Below, in pieces: positions 54,687-64,000 of a stretch of 64,000 bases of DNA (its first letter is position 1; the number at the start of each line of letters is the position of its first letter). The notes beneath the pieces were generated by a model that was not told where the DNA came from, did not search any database, and saw only the letters and a list, made by a program, of their open reading frames with translations. This DNA is from Symsagittifera roscoffensis (taxonomy: Eukaryota; Xenacoelomorpha; Acoela; Convolutidae), in NCBI RefSeq assembly GCF_963678635.1, contig NC_087062.1, forward strand, positions 9,532,670 through 9,596,669. The letters are read 5' to 3'. The position numbers and the translations under genes were made by a program.

Positions 54687-56489
54687 CTATTTGGATTTTT
54701 CTTTCTTTTCATCTTTCTTCTTGTAGGCCGAATTGTAGAACCCCGTGAACAGAAACAGAAGCGTGATTCCGTAGAAGATAACGGAGAACGTGTAGATAAG
54801 ACTGAGTCCCGTGGACTCGCCAACTAGCAGACGTTTCACAAAGCAGAACACTGCCATCGCCGACCCCACTATGAACTGGATGAGCTGAAGAGTTGTGATG
54901 TACTTTTTCCACCATAAATGGGGGGCCAGTTCGGGGAAAGATGAGAGAAAATAGTAGAAGTACATGAAGAAGTGCATTGGTGCGTTGAGTTGGATCGAGA
55001 TATGATAGAACCCACAAGGGTGATAATAGATCGCCATCCAGCCGAGGAAGATAACGGATGTGTGATGGAACACGTGAAGAAAGGTCAACTGGCGCCACTT
55101 TCCACGAATGATGATGAAGATGGTGTCAAAAATGTCGACTAGTTTGCTAATGTAGAATAGGTAGCAAGTGTATGTTTGCCGATCAATGTACCATTTGTCG
55201 TCTATTTCCAGGTACAAGTATGATAGTTGGGTTACTGAGAAAGTTAAGTATGAAAATTGCGTCTCATTATTTTGTACGCTTGCGATTAGCAAGCGTTATC
55301 AAATCGGAATATTAACCTTTTTCGGGTTGTTTAACAGAATCACTTTTATCAAGTTTGCATATTGTAGAATTGTTTTTTTTTAAATTTTTTTTGTATTTTG
55401 GTTGTTTTTAGTGTTCTGATTTACCTCTGCTATTTGTAGTTGTACCAAACGTAACTTAGTATATATATGTATATCTATATTTTTTTCGTTTAAAAACTTC
55501 ATCTTACCCAAATGATTTCGGCCTATTTTTTATCGGCTTAGTGACCTAATTTCGAGTCTTTTTTAACGGAAACATGTTTTTTTATGCTCACCTCTGGATC
55601 GCACAAAAATCTAAAAATGTTAATAGAATTAAGTTTTTCATGGCAACATTTTTCCGGCTTTTGTTTTTCCTTTTTTCGGCTTGATAGGTTTCGGCCTATA
55701 TCATATCGGCTAAGTGGCCTCTTATTGTTTCGTTTGACGAGCAAATAAAGTTTTCTTGAGTGTTTGTGTGTTTTGAGGGTGAGGCGGACTTACAGGTTTT
55801 CTGACAAGGTGTGTACGGCTTTGTTACCGCTGGGTACATTATCTTCCGGTATTTGTTCTTGTAGTATCTTGGCATGTTTTTGTTTCAAAACTAGCCTTAT
55901 TCATCTAGTTTTTTCTAGTATCTTGGCATGTTTTTGTTCCAAAACGAGCCTTATTCATCTAGCTTTTTCCACATTTTCGAATTTTTTTCGCAATTTTTCA
56001 TTTTCGTATCGCAAGTGGTGCGAGCTCAGCTTCGACTCTGTGTGAAAAACTCAAAAGCGCATGTGAAGCAATGCAAAAATAGTTTGAGATGATATGCAAA
56101 TTTGTTTGTTTTCAGGCGCTATCAGTAGTGTTTTAGGGACATTCAACTATCACACTTGTACCTTTTTCTGTGTCGAGGTCCATTCTTTGACACATATCTC
56201 CAGTTTTCACTAAGGTTAGGAGGTAAGTAGAGGCCGCCAGATATGCGATGTAGCCGGAGAAAATAACCTGGAAAATGTTGTATACTCTCAAAATCCACTT
56301 TCCCTCTTGGACAATCGGCTTCGCGTTTTGTTTGGCCAGGCTAAATCCCCAGTAACAAAGCGAAGCATAGCTCAACAGCATTATAGCCATTTGATGTTTC
56401 TCGATAAATGCTATTGAAAAAGTGGATGCAAATCGGTTCGAGTAATATTTCACGTAATCGTCATGGATTTCAGAAACTAAGAACTCCAT
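54687..56489 (-). CDS. ELOVL-type very-long-chain fatty-acid elongase (3-ketoacyl-CoA synthase)
   Basis: Exon 1 is 56489-56162 and exon 2 is 55234-54687. They join in phase 1 across GTACAAGT...TTTCTCAG to give 291 residues, a typical ELOVL length. Signatures are KLVDIFDTIFIIIRG (from residue 140), the histidine box HVFHH (163-167), and NAPMHFFMYFYY (193-204), the N-x-x-V-H-x-x-M-Y-x-Y-Y block. WWKKYITTLQLIQF follows. There are several hydrophobic spans, and the C-terminus ends KKEKSK, which fits a K-x-K-x-x ER-retrieval signal. The enzyme condenses malonyl-CoA with acyl-CoA in the ER. HVFHH rather than HWYHH argues against ELOVL3/6. ATG 56489 is the first in frame. The intron edges are bracketed by an inverted repeat. 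Confidence 0.85.
55235..56161 (-). other. 927-bp intron of the elongase gene
   Basis: GT-AG intron. It contains a 54-bp tandem duplication (tagtatcttggcatgttttt at 55862 and 55916) and a looser repeat pair (gatttcggcctattttttat at 55514 and aggtttcggcctatatcata at 55683). No nested gene seen. Its first 18 bases, with the last two bases of exon 1, are complementary to the first part of exon 2. Confidence 0.8.
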
Positions 56490-57232
56490 TGCAACTATTT
56501 TTGTTGACACTTTTATTAGACAATGCAGCTCTTTCGAATGAGTTTTTTTGGTCAAAGTTTTCTTCTGTTTATTTGCTGATACGACGTAGTTTTTTCACTG
56601 TCTCAGGATTCGGCCTCTAAAAAAGTATTTAAAACATCGATTCATCAAATAAGGATGGCAGATAGCCTAAAATAATGGGCTTGTGTTCATGGAATTAAGA
56701 TGCTGCAAAAGTTGAACTGAAATGGAAATTATATGTTGATGGCCTTAAAATCGGATCAAAGAGCGCGAGTTGCTACTATCGGATTACCCTTTTCACTACT
56801 GACAATAAACAGATCTGCAACTAACTGCTACTGAAAAATATTTACTAGCACTGAGAATACCTAAAATCAAAGCCAAATAGAAGCTATAAATAGAAAAAAT
56901 TAGCGGCGCGATGAGCCATGTGTAGTGATATACAATGAATGACTGATACATTCGATGACGAATCCTGCTCTCAATGCTGAGGTTGTTTTTATTTAGTTAC
57001 TATTGTTGTAGTATGGAATAAAAATGGACCATAATGAAAAAATAATCCAGGTAACTATAGCTCTGTAGAGCGAGTGTTGTCGTCGCCTTCTTATATGCTT
57101 TCCGCTTTTAACAAGGTTACATTTAAGTTATTCTATTTTCAAGTTACTTATTTTACACTCCATATTAACCAAGGCCATAAGAAACTTCACTTATCAAGTT
57201 ACTGAACTGAATCAAATTTATTCACACAGAGC
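56490..57232. other. 5' flank of the elongase gene; no other gene
   Basis: No coding frame beyond the elongase start. I see no convincing core promoter motif on the minus strand. The stretch ends at the left TIR of the first GGCTCTTTTCC MITE. Confidence 0.4.
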
Positions 57233-57446
57233 GGCTCTTTTCCAGTTCCCCCCTTTCAAAAAAACGAGTTTTATGTTTGTTTTACGTGTTATTACGGCTA
57301 AACGCGTGATGTTACGCTGTAAAGTATGAAGAACAAATCTGTTCAGAATTGTCGATTTGTTCACCACGCCAAATTTCATTGCATTATGACAACGTTAAAT
57401 AGACTTTTCAAAATTGAATTTGAAAGGGGGGAACTGGAAAAGAGCC
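57233..57446. mobile_element. MITE with GGCTCTTTTCC ends, copy 1 (214 bp)
   Basis: The left end GGCTCTTTTCCAGTTCCCCC and the right end GGGGGGAACTGGAAAAGAGCC (its complement) form TIRs of about 27 bp. Flanking octamers CACAGAGC and GAAAGAGC agree at 6 of 8, a decayed 8-bp target duplication. The interior (tgttttacgtgttattacgg through ccacgccaaatttcattgca) is nearly identical to that of the copy at 59848-60441, which shows recent spread. Confidence 0.85.
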
Positions 57447-59847
57447 GAAAGAGCTTCAAATTGTATGCAAAAAGCTTCAAAAAATGGGGACGGACAAAGT
57501 TAATGGAACAGCAATTCACCTATATTTTGTTGCAAGAGTTGATTGAAACGATCTGCAAATTAAATAAAGGCAGAAGAATGAGACATGAATTTTGTCTGAA
57601 CAACAAATGAGACATGAAAAAATTGGAACAGTAAAACAGAAAAATTTCAACTTCAATAAAATTTTAGATGCAAAAGCTAGTTTTTTTTATAGTTAATGCC
57701 TAATTCTTGCCAATATCGATGAGCTTGCGTTTTTTAATCAGTCAAAAAGGTAACTTTCAGTTCACTGGCGCATGGCTCGCAGCTGCGGTGCTTCAAACTG
57801 AGCGTTGAACGTGAAAAGAGCTTTGTGAAATATGTACTATAAACAATGATAATTAATGCAATCGTAAAATAGACCGGCGATCGATCCAACAGGGTTTAAA
57901 AAATTCCTTAATTAAACATTTCTTTAGGAAATGATTTATTTGAAAATTTGACAAATAAAAAAATGTCACCTCAGAAACCAAGATAATTTGAGAAGTGCAA
58001 ATACTTCAAACTTGCAACCCTTGCAAATTTTGAAGTAGTTTCGAAAGGTTTTTGAATTTTTTAAGTAAGAAGAACATCATATCTCAGATATTTAAAACTT
58101 TCGAGAATTTTTTTTTCGAGGAGTGCAGATTTGCAATCCTTGGGTACCCTGACAGTATTCCAGAAAAAAAGAGTTGAAAAATTTTTGATTTTCATATCTA
58201 TGTTTTCGAAAACATTTAGAACAATTATTACGCTTGCGTTATAAAATTTCTTATCCCAAACTTAGACACTTATCCCAAAAATTGCTTCCAAACAATGCTG
58301 TTGATCTCAAATACTCACAGAAGTTATAAATATTGCTTTCAATTATGACTGCTCAAAATGTTCTAAGTTTTGGGATAAAGTTTTTTTATAACTTTTGCTA
58401 ATTGGAAGCAATGTTTGTAACTTTTGGGAGTATTTGAGATCAACAGTATAGAGTCAATTACTTCAAATTGTCAGAAACAAGCATTCGATAAAACCTTCTT
58501 GCCCTAGCTGATTTGCTTTTTTTGGCAAGAAAAAAATTATTGCTTTGGGAAAACTTAAATTATTGAAACTTCGACTGTTTTTGGAATTTTTTTGTCTTTT
58601 CTCGCAAAAATGCTTGTCAGTTTTTAGTTCAGGAGTTCTATCAAAAATTTCGTTTGAGGAAACTATCTCGACGTAAATGAGATGGCTACATCATAGTTTT
58701 TCTTGCAAAAATATGGCTTCAACAAAGTCAAAACATTGAACGATAAAGCGTTCGGAAAAGTAATTTTTTATGGACAGTTTTTTGGGAACATTTTTGAAAT
58801 CTCTGATTGACAATTCAGCCAAAGAAACAGGCTGCAAAGTTTTTTGTACAGAGCTGTGCCTCCTCATTTTTTCAAAGGAAGTTTGTAATGTGCTTTGGAA
58901 AAGTCAATTTTTTGAAATTCATACGGTTTTTGCTTTCATAAGTTTTACTTTTTACGAAAAATACCCAGCTAAATCTGAGCTCAAAAAAAAGTTGGTTATT
59001 GTTTTTTTTTCTATATATAAATGATTCTGTAATTATAGATGCAATCAAAATAACTGTTTGTGGGAATGTTCCCTGTAGAAGCAGCAACGCCGCATTTTTT
59101 GTAGAAAACTTTTAAAAACTTGGAAAAAGTAAGACTTGAAAAGCGAGCGTTTTTTTTTTTAAAAGTTTTTCTCTTTTCTCAAACACTAACCCACCATTTA
59201 TGTGATTAAAAGTTCATTTGAAGAAATATGAAGTAGAGATCTTCCCATCATAAACGGTTATACCCTGTCGTTTTGTAGAAAAGCAGGTACGGTTTAAAAA
59301 TGGTTCATTTTCTGTCGTTTTTTTTGGAAATTTCAAAACTACCGTGTGAAATTTGACACTGAGTCCAATCAGAAGAGCAGGAAGTCGGCTCTACCCATAC
59401 ACAAGTGTCTAATACTTTATTTCAGAAGAAACCACTAAGGGTATCTTAAAAAACTCGAAACTTCGTAGCTCAAAATTTTTATGATAAAATTTTGTTTTTT
59501 CAACCTGTGGTCAACCAGAATTTTTTGCTTCAAAACCGCTCGATAATCATTTTTTTAAAAGTTTGTTCATTCGAGTTATTTTTTCAACTTAATTTCAAAA
59601 AATCCTACTTTCGTCTTCCTATTTTCGTCTGTTTTTCTTTTATTTTTCTTATAACGTAATTCTTTTGTTGCATCGCAAGTGCTGCGAAGCTCCGCATTGA
59701 CTGTGTAGGAAATTTATTATTACTATTTTGATAGTTTCTGTTTAAACTTTTCAATTCGTTTAATTTCATTTTAAACAAAATTTTTAATGTTCCAGTTCCC
59801 GTCTGAAATCACAAAGCATTATTTTCTAAACTCGGCATACGACCGTC
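57447..59847. other. No gene; contains an inverted repeat
   Basis: No supported ORF. The main structure is an inverted repeat at 58298-58446 whose outer 19 nt (ctgttgatctcaaatactc and its complement) match exactly, with further imperfect pairing inward. The ORF-like stretches at 57326 and 58770 are inside the MITE or lack any recognisable content. Confidence 0.5.
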
Positions 59848-59901
59848 GGCTCTTTTCCAGTTCCCCCCCACCTTTCAAAGTACCCAGTTTTATATTTGTT
59901 T

Positions 59902-60266
59902 GGCTCTTTTTCCTTTTCCCCCCCACCTCACACGAGCTTCAATATATTAGTGTAACGAGTGGTCTTACGAGGTTGAGTATGAAGACCAAACATGTTTGTC
60001 GTGGCCTTATTAGTCTGTATGTAAATTTTCATAACAATTGGACAATTTGGTTGAGGGTGAGGCAACCTTACCCAGCCCAGAAAAATAACCAAAAAAATTG
60101 CATGTAGTTCTTAAGCAGGGGCACAACAGCGGTTCGCCGTGATGAGCTGTACAGCTCGTATGTTGGCCCTATCCCTCGTGGATAAATGATCTTCTTTCTT
60201 CTTCTTCTTCTGGTTATTAAATTTACATGTAAAAGTTTGCAGGTGGGGGGAAAAGGAAAAAGAGCC
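59902..60266. mobile_element. Related MITE nested in copy 2 (365 bp)
   Basis: Ends are GGCTCTTTTTCCTTTTCCCC and its complement, over about 26 bp. The octamer ATTTGTTT is duplicated exactly (59894-59901 and 60267-60274). The ends are variants of the host MITE's ends, so this is a sister subfamily inserted into an older relative. It carries, near its right side, a SINE-like piece with a TTC tail (about 60115-60212). Confidence 0.9.
60115..60212. mobile_element. Possible SINE with (TTC)n tail inside the nested MITE
   Basis: Starts near caggggcacaacagcggttc. It holds a GGTTCGCC box-B-like string and a short palindrome (gagctgtacagctc), and ends ataaatgatc followed by a cttctttcttcttcttcttc run. 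A simple-repeat tail after a compact head fits a SINE or the 3' end of a LINE. No target duplication was recognised, so this is tentative. Confidence 0.35.
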
Positions 60267-60724
60267 ATTTGTTTTACGTGTTATTACGGCTAAATGCGTG
60301 ATTTTACGCTGCAAAGTATGAAAAACAAATCTGTTCAGAATTGTCGATTTGTTCACCACGCCAAATTTCATTGCATTATGGCAACGTTAAATAGACTTTT
60401 CAAAATTGAATTGGAAAGGGGGGGGGGACTGGAAAAGAGCCCGACCGTCATATTTCCTTGTCTTTTTTTCTAGGTCCCATAAATTACACCTAATTTCTTA
60501 ATTAACTTTCACCGAGTGTTAGATGCAAAAAAACTGTGAATTGCATTTCTGGAAATTCAACTTAACAGCTAGTCATCAAATAATGAAACTTGCATGGCAA
60601 GCAAATGATCTCTTCTGAACACCTTCATTCTTTCGTAGTTCTGTTTTGCAATAACTAACAAAATTCAATAGTAATCCATTTCTCCTGCCATTTTTTCTCA
60701 AATGTCGAAACAATAATGTAAAAC

Positions 60725-61277
60725 GGTTCGTTTCCAGTTTCCCACCCCCTGATAAAGTTAAGCTGTTCAATATATCAGGGAAACTGCAGAAACTCTGTTC
60801 ACATATGCACCCGCACTGGAGTTTCATGGTATATAATCGGTTATAATAGATTATATTGACGAAAAACGTATAATCGAGTTTCATGACCCATTTAACCATA
60901 AAAATGGATTTTTAGAGGATTATAATCGATTATTTTCAATATTTAAAAATCCATTATAATCGATTATTTTGACAAAATAATCGATTTTTTAAGGCCACAA
61001 AAACCCATGAAAATCAATTTTTTCCTTTAGAAACTGCAGAAACTCTGCAAATTTAGAACCCGGCCACACCCCCTCCCCACTCCAAGTTTACCCAAACCCC
61101 CCCCCCATTTATCCATCCCGTGCGTGTATTCAAGAAATGTTCGAAAATGTGGTAAAAGTTTTTTCACCTGTCCACGCTGACAGGTTTCGATGCAGTTTAT
61201 GAAAAGAAATATAACTTTAATTAGGCTTTTATATATTGAATATCAAAAAAATCAAAGGGGGGGACTGGAAAAGAGCC
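60725..61277. mobile_element. MITE with GGCTCTTTTCC-type ends, copy 3 (553 bp)
   Basis: The left end GGTTCGTTTCCAGTTTCCCA is a decayed version of the family TIR; the right end GGGGGGGACTGGAAAAGAGCC is intact. Flanking octamers TGTAAAAC and TTTAAAAC agree at 7 of 8. The interior differs from copies 1 and 2 and contains repeated ttataatcgattattttgac-like palindromes (about 60830-60990). Confidence 0.75.
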
Positions 61278-61603
61278 TTTAAAACAAGATACGAACATGT
61301 TTTTTTTTTCAAAATTTTACAGTGCTCTCGACCAATTTCTTTGACGCAAAAGAAATCTTCAATAAAGATTTTAATTTACAACAAAAAAACGCTTTTCCAA
61401 TGACTGGAAAATTAAACACCTTACAGTATACCATAAAAACCTATTAAAACAATATTAACAACCTTAACCATTATTGCAGCTCAAATCTCGCAGGATTTCG
61501 ACTGCATTCAACAAAAAAGTTATTAAATTGCATCAAACTACATTTTTTCTAGAAAAAACTAATTTCAGTCAACCATCAACCAGAAGAAATCTGTATCGAT
61601 AAA
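61278..61603. other. No gene seen
   Basis: A-rich non-coding flank between MITE copy 3 and the small ORF at 61604. Confidence 0.4.
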
Positions 61604-61951
61604 ATGCTGATTTTTCTAATATGCTCATTAGCATTTCTACTTAGTTGTAGTTCGATATTTAAAGATCTCCGAGAGTCCGTCAGTGAAAAGTTTTGCGTCT
61701 ACGAGAGTTTAGCATCTATCAAAAATTTCATCGTAATACTGCCGCTTACGATGAAATTTTTCATAGATGCAGTTTCGACTCCCTTGGAAATCTGTATTGA
61801 TTTGAAGAATCTCGGCGGAATCTTAAGCATTTTGAAAATTTTTCAAAATTTCAGGAAAATTCCATTCGTTTGTCGAGCTAACGCAGGTTTTTCAAAAATT
61901 CAGGAAAATTCCATTTTCGTTTGCAGAGTTAAAATCTTAGTAAATCCTTAA
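61604..61951 (+). other. 115-residue open frame with a signal-peptide-like start, overlapping a strong hairpin
   Basis: ATG at 61604 opens MLIFLICSLAFLLSCSS, a hydrophobic run ending in small residues that resembles a signal peptide. No known domain follows. The middle codes through a 59-nt hairpin (61712-61770), and the end contains a local duplication (tcaggaaaattccatt twice). Both suggest the frame may be accidental. It could be a first exon of an unseen gene. Low confidence as a gene. Confidence 0.2.
61712..61770. other. 59-nt hairpin, 25-bp stem with one mismatch
   Basis: The left arm starts GCATCTATCAAAAATTTCAT and the right arm ends ATGAAATTTTTCATAGATGC. The 9-nt loop is TACTGCCGC. 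One C-C mismatch near the base is the only flaw. Size and near-perfect pairing fit a microRNA precursor or a tiny foldback element; nothing here distinguishes them. Confidence 0.6.
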
Positions 61952-63282
61952 GAACCTTCAAGATCTCGGCTAGATATCCAAGTTGACTGGATCTAGGTTG
62001 AGTATATATAATTTCTAGGCCATTAATTTTTCTAAACAAAGTAGATGCTTGCAGGTTTATCAATCAGCACAAAATGGATCTGTGAAAATACTCAGTCAAA
62101 AGGAGTGTTAAATTCATGTTTGTTTTGATTTGTACGTACCTTCTTTCCAGCGTATACTCATCAGCTATGATGATTTTCTTTGTAAGAATGATAGCAAACA
62201 AACGTTATAGAAAAAGTAGAGAGTAGTAAACAATAACACCGTTTTGGCTTATTCAGATTTATTACACAAGCAAAAACTGTATAGGTGCCAATGTGAGCAG
62301 AATGGCAAAGTGTACCGACTCTGAACAAGATTCACCTTTGGTTTGCTTGGTTGTAGAGATGCTTCAGCTGTGAGGTTATGATTAGTCTTTGGTTATGATT
62401 AGTTATACGCAAAGTCAATATGTTAGAGTATACTGGTATTGATATATAATGCTCAGCATCGGAAAGTCCATGGTCTGCTTGTGTTGTTTGATGATCAAGT
62501 ATGAATGAAAATAGGCAGAAAAAGTTTTGGAATTTTATTTGGTCAAACTGCAGTCGAGATTTAAATGCAAAAAATGGAAGTTGAACTCGATTGCAGCTCT
62601 GATTATGGCACATGCTGATGAAATTGCATGGGACCAAGTGTGTACACCGCATCAGTATTAAGTTCACGATGTCAGAGAAGTCAATAGTTTTTTTTTTGCC
62701 GAAAATCTCAGCGATGATGCAAAAACCGACCCTTATTTTTAGTCCATATGTGAATTTTTCCCCTATCTTAGTAGAGATGGACTCTTTTTCCTTCTTTGGC
62801 TGCTCACTAAAATAAAAAAAGATTATGCAAATCTGAGACAAAGGATTCAATTGTAACAGCAAACTATTGGCGTATCCCCTGCATTAGCGAATTTTCCAAT
62901 GTTGGTAAGAAATTTTTTCTCAGGAAATCTTTTAACTGATGACCCGATTTTGGATTTCGTTGAGTTTCTCAAGGACAATTTGGCCAATCCTGAAACTAAA
63001 AAATAATCAAATTGAGATATTTTAACAATCTCCTGCGAAAACTTTTTTACGGTGAATCATCTATGGACTTGGCAAGCGTCAAGTTTGAAAGATTTTGTTT
63101 CAACGCACTACTTTATGCATCTTAACAGTTGCTTGTAGATCAGGTATTTTTGATGAATCAGTTAAGTGATATACCAGAATACGGAAAATGTTGCAACGCA
63201 AATGTAACCAGAGCATAAATGCGTAAAAGTAACTGGATATAACGACGTAATAAAATGAACGAAATAAGAACAAGCGCATAAG
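61952..63282. other. No supported gene
   Basis: A 176-codon minus-strand frame (62862-62332) lacks an ATG at its start and has no recognisable domain or splice context. I treat the stretch as non-coding. Confidence 0.4.
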
Positions 63283-63470
63283 AGCAGATTGCCGAGCGAC
63301 CTAAGCTAACGTACCGCCGACTAATCAGACTTGCCATGTGGCGTGAATTTGAATCCCCATACCCTAACTTTTAAACATGTAAGCCCGAGGGGCTTTAGCC
63401 TCAGTTGACCTTTTTCAACCGCTTTTTCGCTCTAATTCGGTTCAGCCTTGATTAAGGCTGACCTTCAAAA
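63283..63470 (+). mobile_element. tRNA-derived SINE or tRNA-Ser/Leu-like pseudogene
   Basis: GATTGCCGAGCGACCTAAGC resembles box A of class II tRNAs (T-G-G-C-x-x-A-G-x-G-G). CGACTAATCAGA resembles the anticodon arm of tRNA-Ser/Leu with bases missing. GAATTTGAATCCCC resembles box B (G-T-T-C-G-A-A-T-C-C). About 30 and 90 nt further on are the hairpins agcccgaggggct and tcagccttgattaaggctga (the latter a perfect 8-bp stem). A decayed tRNA head followed by a structured body suits a SINE. No A-tail or target duplication was recognised. Confidence 0.4.
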
Positions 63471-64000
63471 AGAGCAATTTGTCTCAAGGAAAAATACTGG
63501 TCAACTGACAGCTTGCTTTGAGTTAATCAAATGATTGTGGCCGATGTTACCGATGTTAAAGTAATGTTAAAATCGTAATGTTACAAGCATTCCAGAGCTA
63601 TTTTACCGAGAAAATGCTCGTTAATTCAATTGTTTGAAATCTGATATTTTTACGATTTGTGGAGGTTAACGCGCATATTTTGGCACCCCACAAGGGACAC
63701 AGAGAATTAGATCAGTCACCGCCGGTGGCAGTTTGCGAACGTACAGACAAGCTAAGAAAGCTACTTCGGATATCAACGACAGTCTTTTTGTTGATTAGTG
63801 AACAAATTTGGAAAGTTAAATACACCTCTTATATCAATTGTAAAATTAGCTTGACTCGATATTAGCTAGGCTAATTATCAGATTGGAAAAACTACGAATG
63901 GGTATCTTGTACCTGGAATTCTTCTAACAATTGTTTGAATTCTGTAACAAGTTATTTCCAGCTGATCTTTTTGCCGAGACGGTCGAAACATAAATCAAGC
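63471..64000. other. Right edge; no gene seen
   Basis: Non-coding to the end of the window. The 68-codon plus-strand frame at 63659 is not recognisable. Confidence 0.4.

Larger units (their letters stand above)
59848..60441. mobile_element. MITE with GGCTCTTTTCC ends, copy 2, interrupted by another MITE
   Basis: TIRs are GGCTCTTTTCCAGTTCCCCC and its complement. The flanking octamer CGACCGTC is perfect on both sides (59840-59847 and 60442-60449), proving an 8-bp target duplication. Removing the insert at 59902-60266 and one ATTTGTTT restores an interior collinear with copy 1. An 8-bp duplication fits hAT, Merlin or P superfamilies; the GGC-starting end is not a typical hAT end. Confidence 0.9.

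Noticed and set aside
62332-62862. 176-codon minus-strand open frame
   Set aside because: It starts at TTG, not ATG, and has no recognisable domain or flanking splice sites that extend it.

Overview
The window is an AT-rich stretch of an invertebrate-type animal genome. The evidence is GT-AG introns (71 bp and 927 bp), nuclear-encoded mitochondrial carriers and an ER elongase, Penelope-like and Ty3/Gypsy retroelements, several small terminal-inverted-repeat (TIR) elements, and wide non-coding spaces. I cannot name the species. Host genes are few: the last exon of a serine carboxypeptidase S28/PRCP-like gene (28218-28455, +), two tandem SLC25A19-like mitochondrial carriers (49200-51260, +), and a two-exon ELOVL fatty-acid elongase (56489-54687, -).

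About half of the window is retroelement wreckage on the minus strand, in two co-oriented blocks. Block A covers 1 to about 20745 and block B about 33031-46566. Read 5' to 3' on the minus strand, each block runs: Ty3/Gypsy pol (block A starts inside RNase H, block B inside the linker before integrase), integrase with an acidic tail, then a very long coding region of roughly 7-8 kb in the position where an env gene would sit, then a non-coding tail of about 2.6 kb and a Penelope-like reverse transcriptase fragment. The long region starts with a gag-like, partly charged N-terminus, followed by an SGNH (GDSL) hydrolase domain, a module I do not recognise (called X here), a second domain with an SGNH block-III-like GMND motif, and more than 1,500 residues I cannot assign. 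Block A also has, between integrase and the long ORF, a decayed ORF whose C-terminal half looks like a TARG1/OARD1-type ADP-ribose macrodomain. This architecture (pol, then macrodomain, then SGNH-containing giant ORF) is the best candidate for a little-described system. All copies here are broken by frameshifts and stops.

The blocks are mosaics. They are closely similar and collinear from 2.7 to 12.73 kb and from 35.93 to 42.83 kb, but their pol and N-terminal parts come from diverged relatives. Block A has a 3.7 kb internal duplication mosaic; block B has a 476-bp tandem duplication. Between the blocks lie an older plus-strand integrase remnant (21.6-22.2 kb) and an array of about eight 345-bp satellite units (29.3-32.0 kb), which share a module of about 130 bp with the non-coding tail of both blocks.

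The right third (46.6-64 kb) holds the host genes and DNA-transposon relics. These are a 531-bp element with 36-bp TIRs and a transposase-like remnant (47467-47997), a hAT-like MITE (53950-54198), and a MITE family with GGCTCTTTTCC ends and 8-bp target duplications, including one element nested inside another (57.2-61.3 kb). The two carriers lie 130 bp apart, and the second has CTG where the first has its ATG. The ELOVL intron is bracketed by a 20-nt inverted repeat that would pair the 5' splice site with the start of exon 2.
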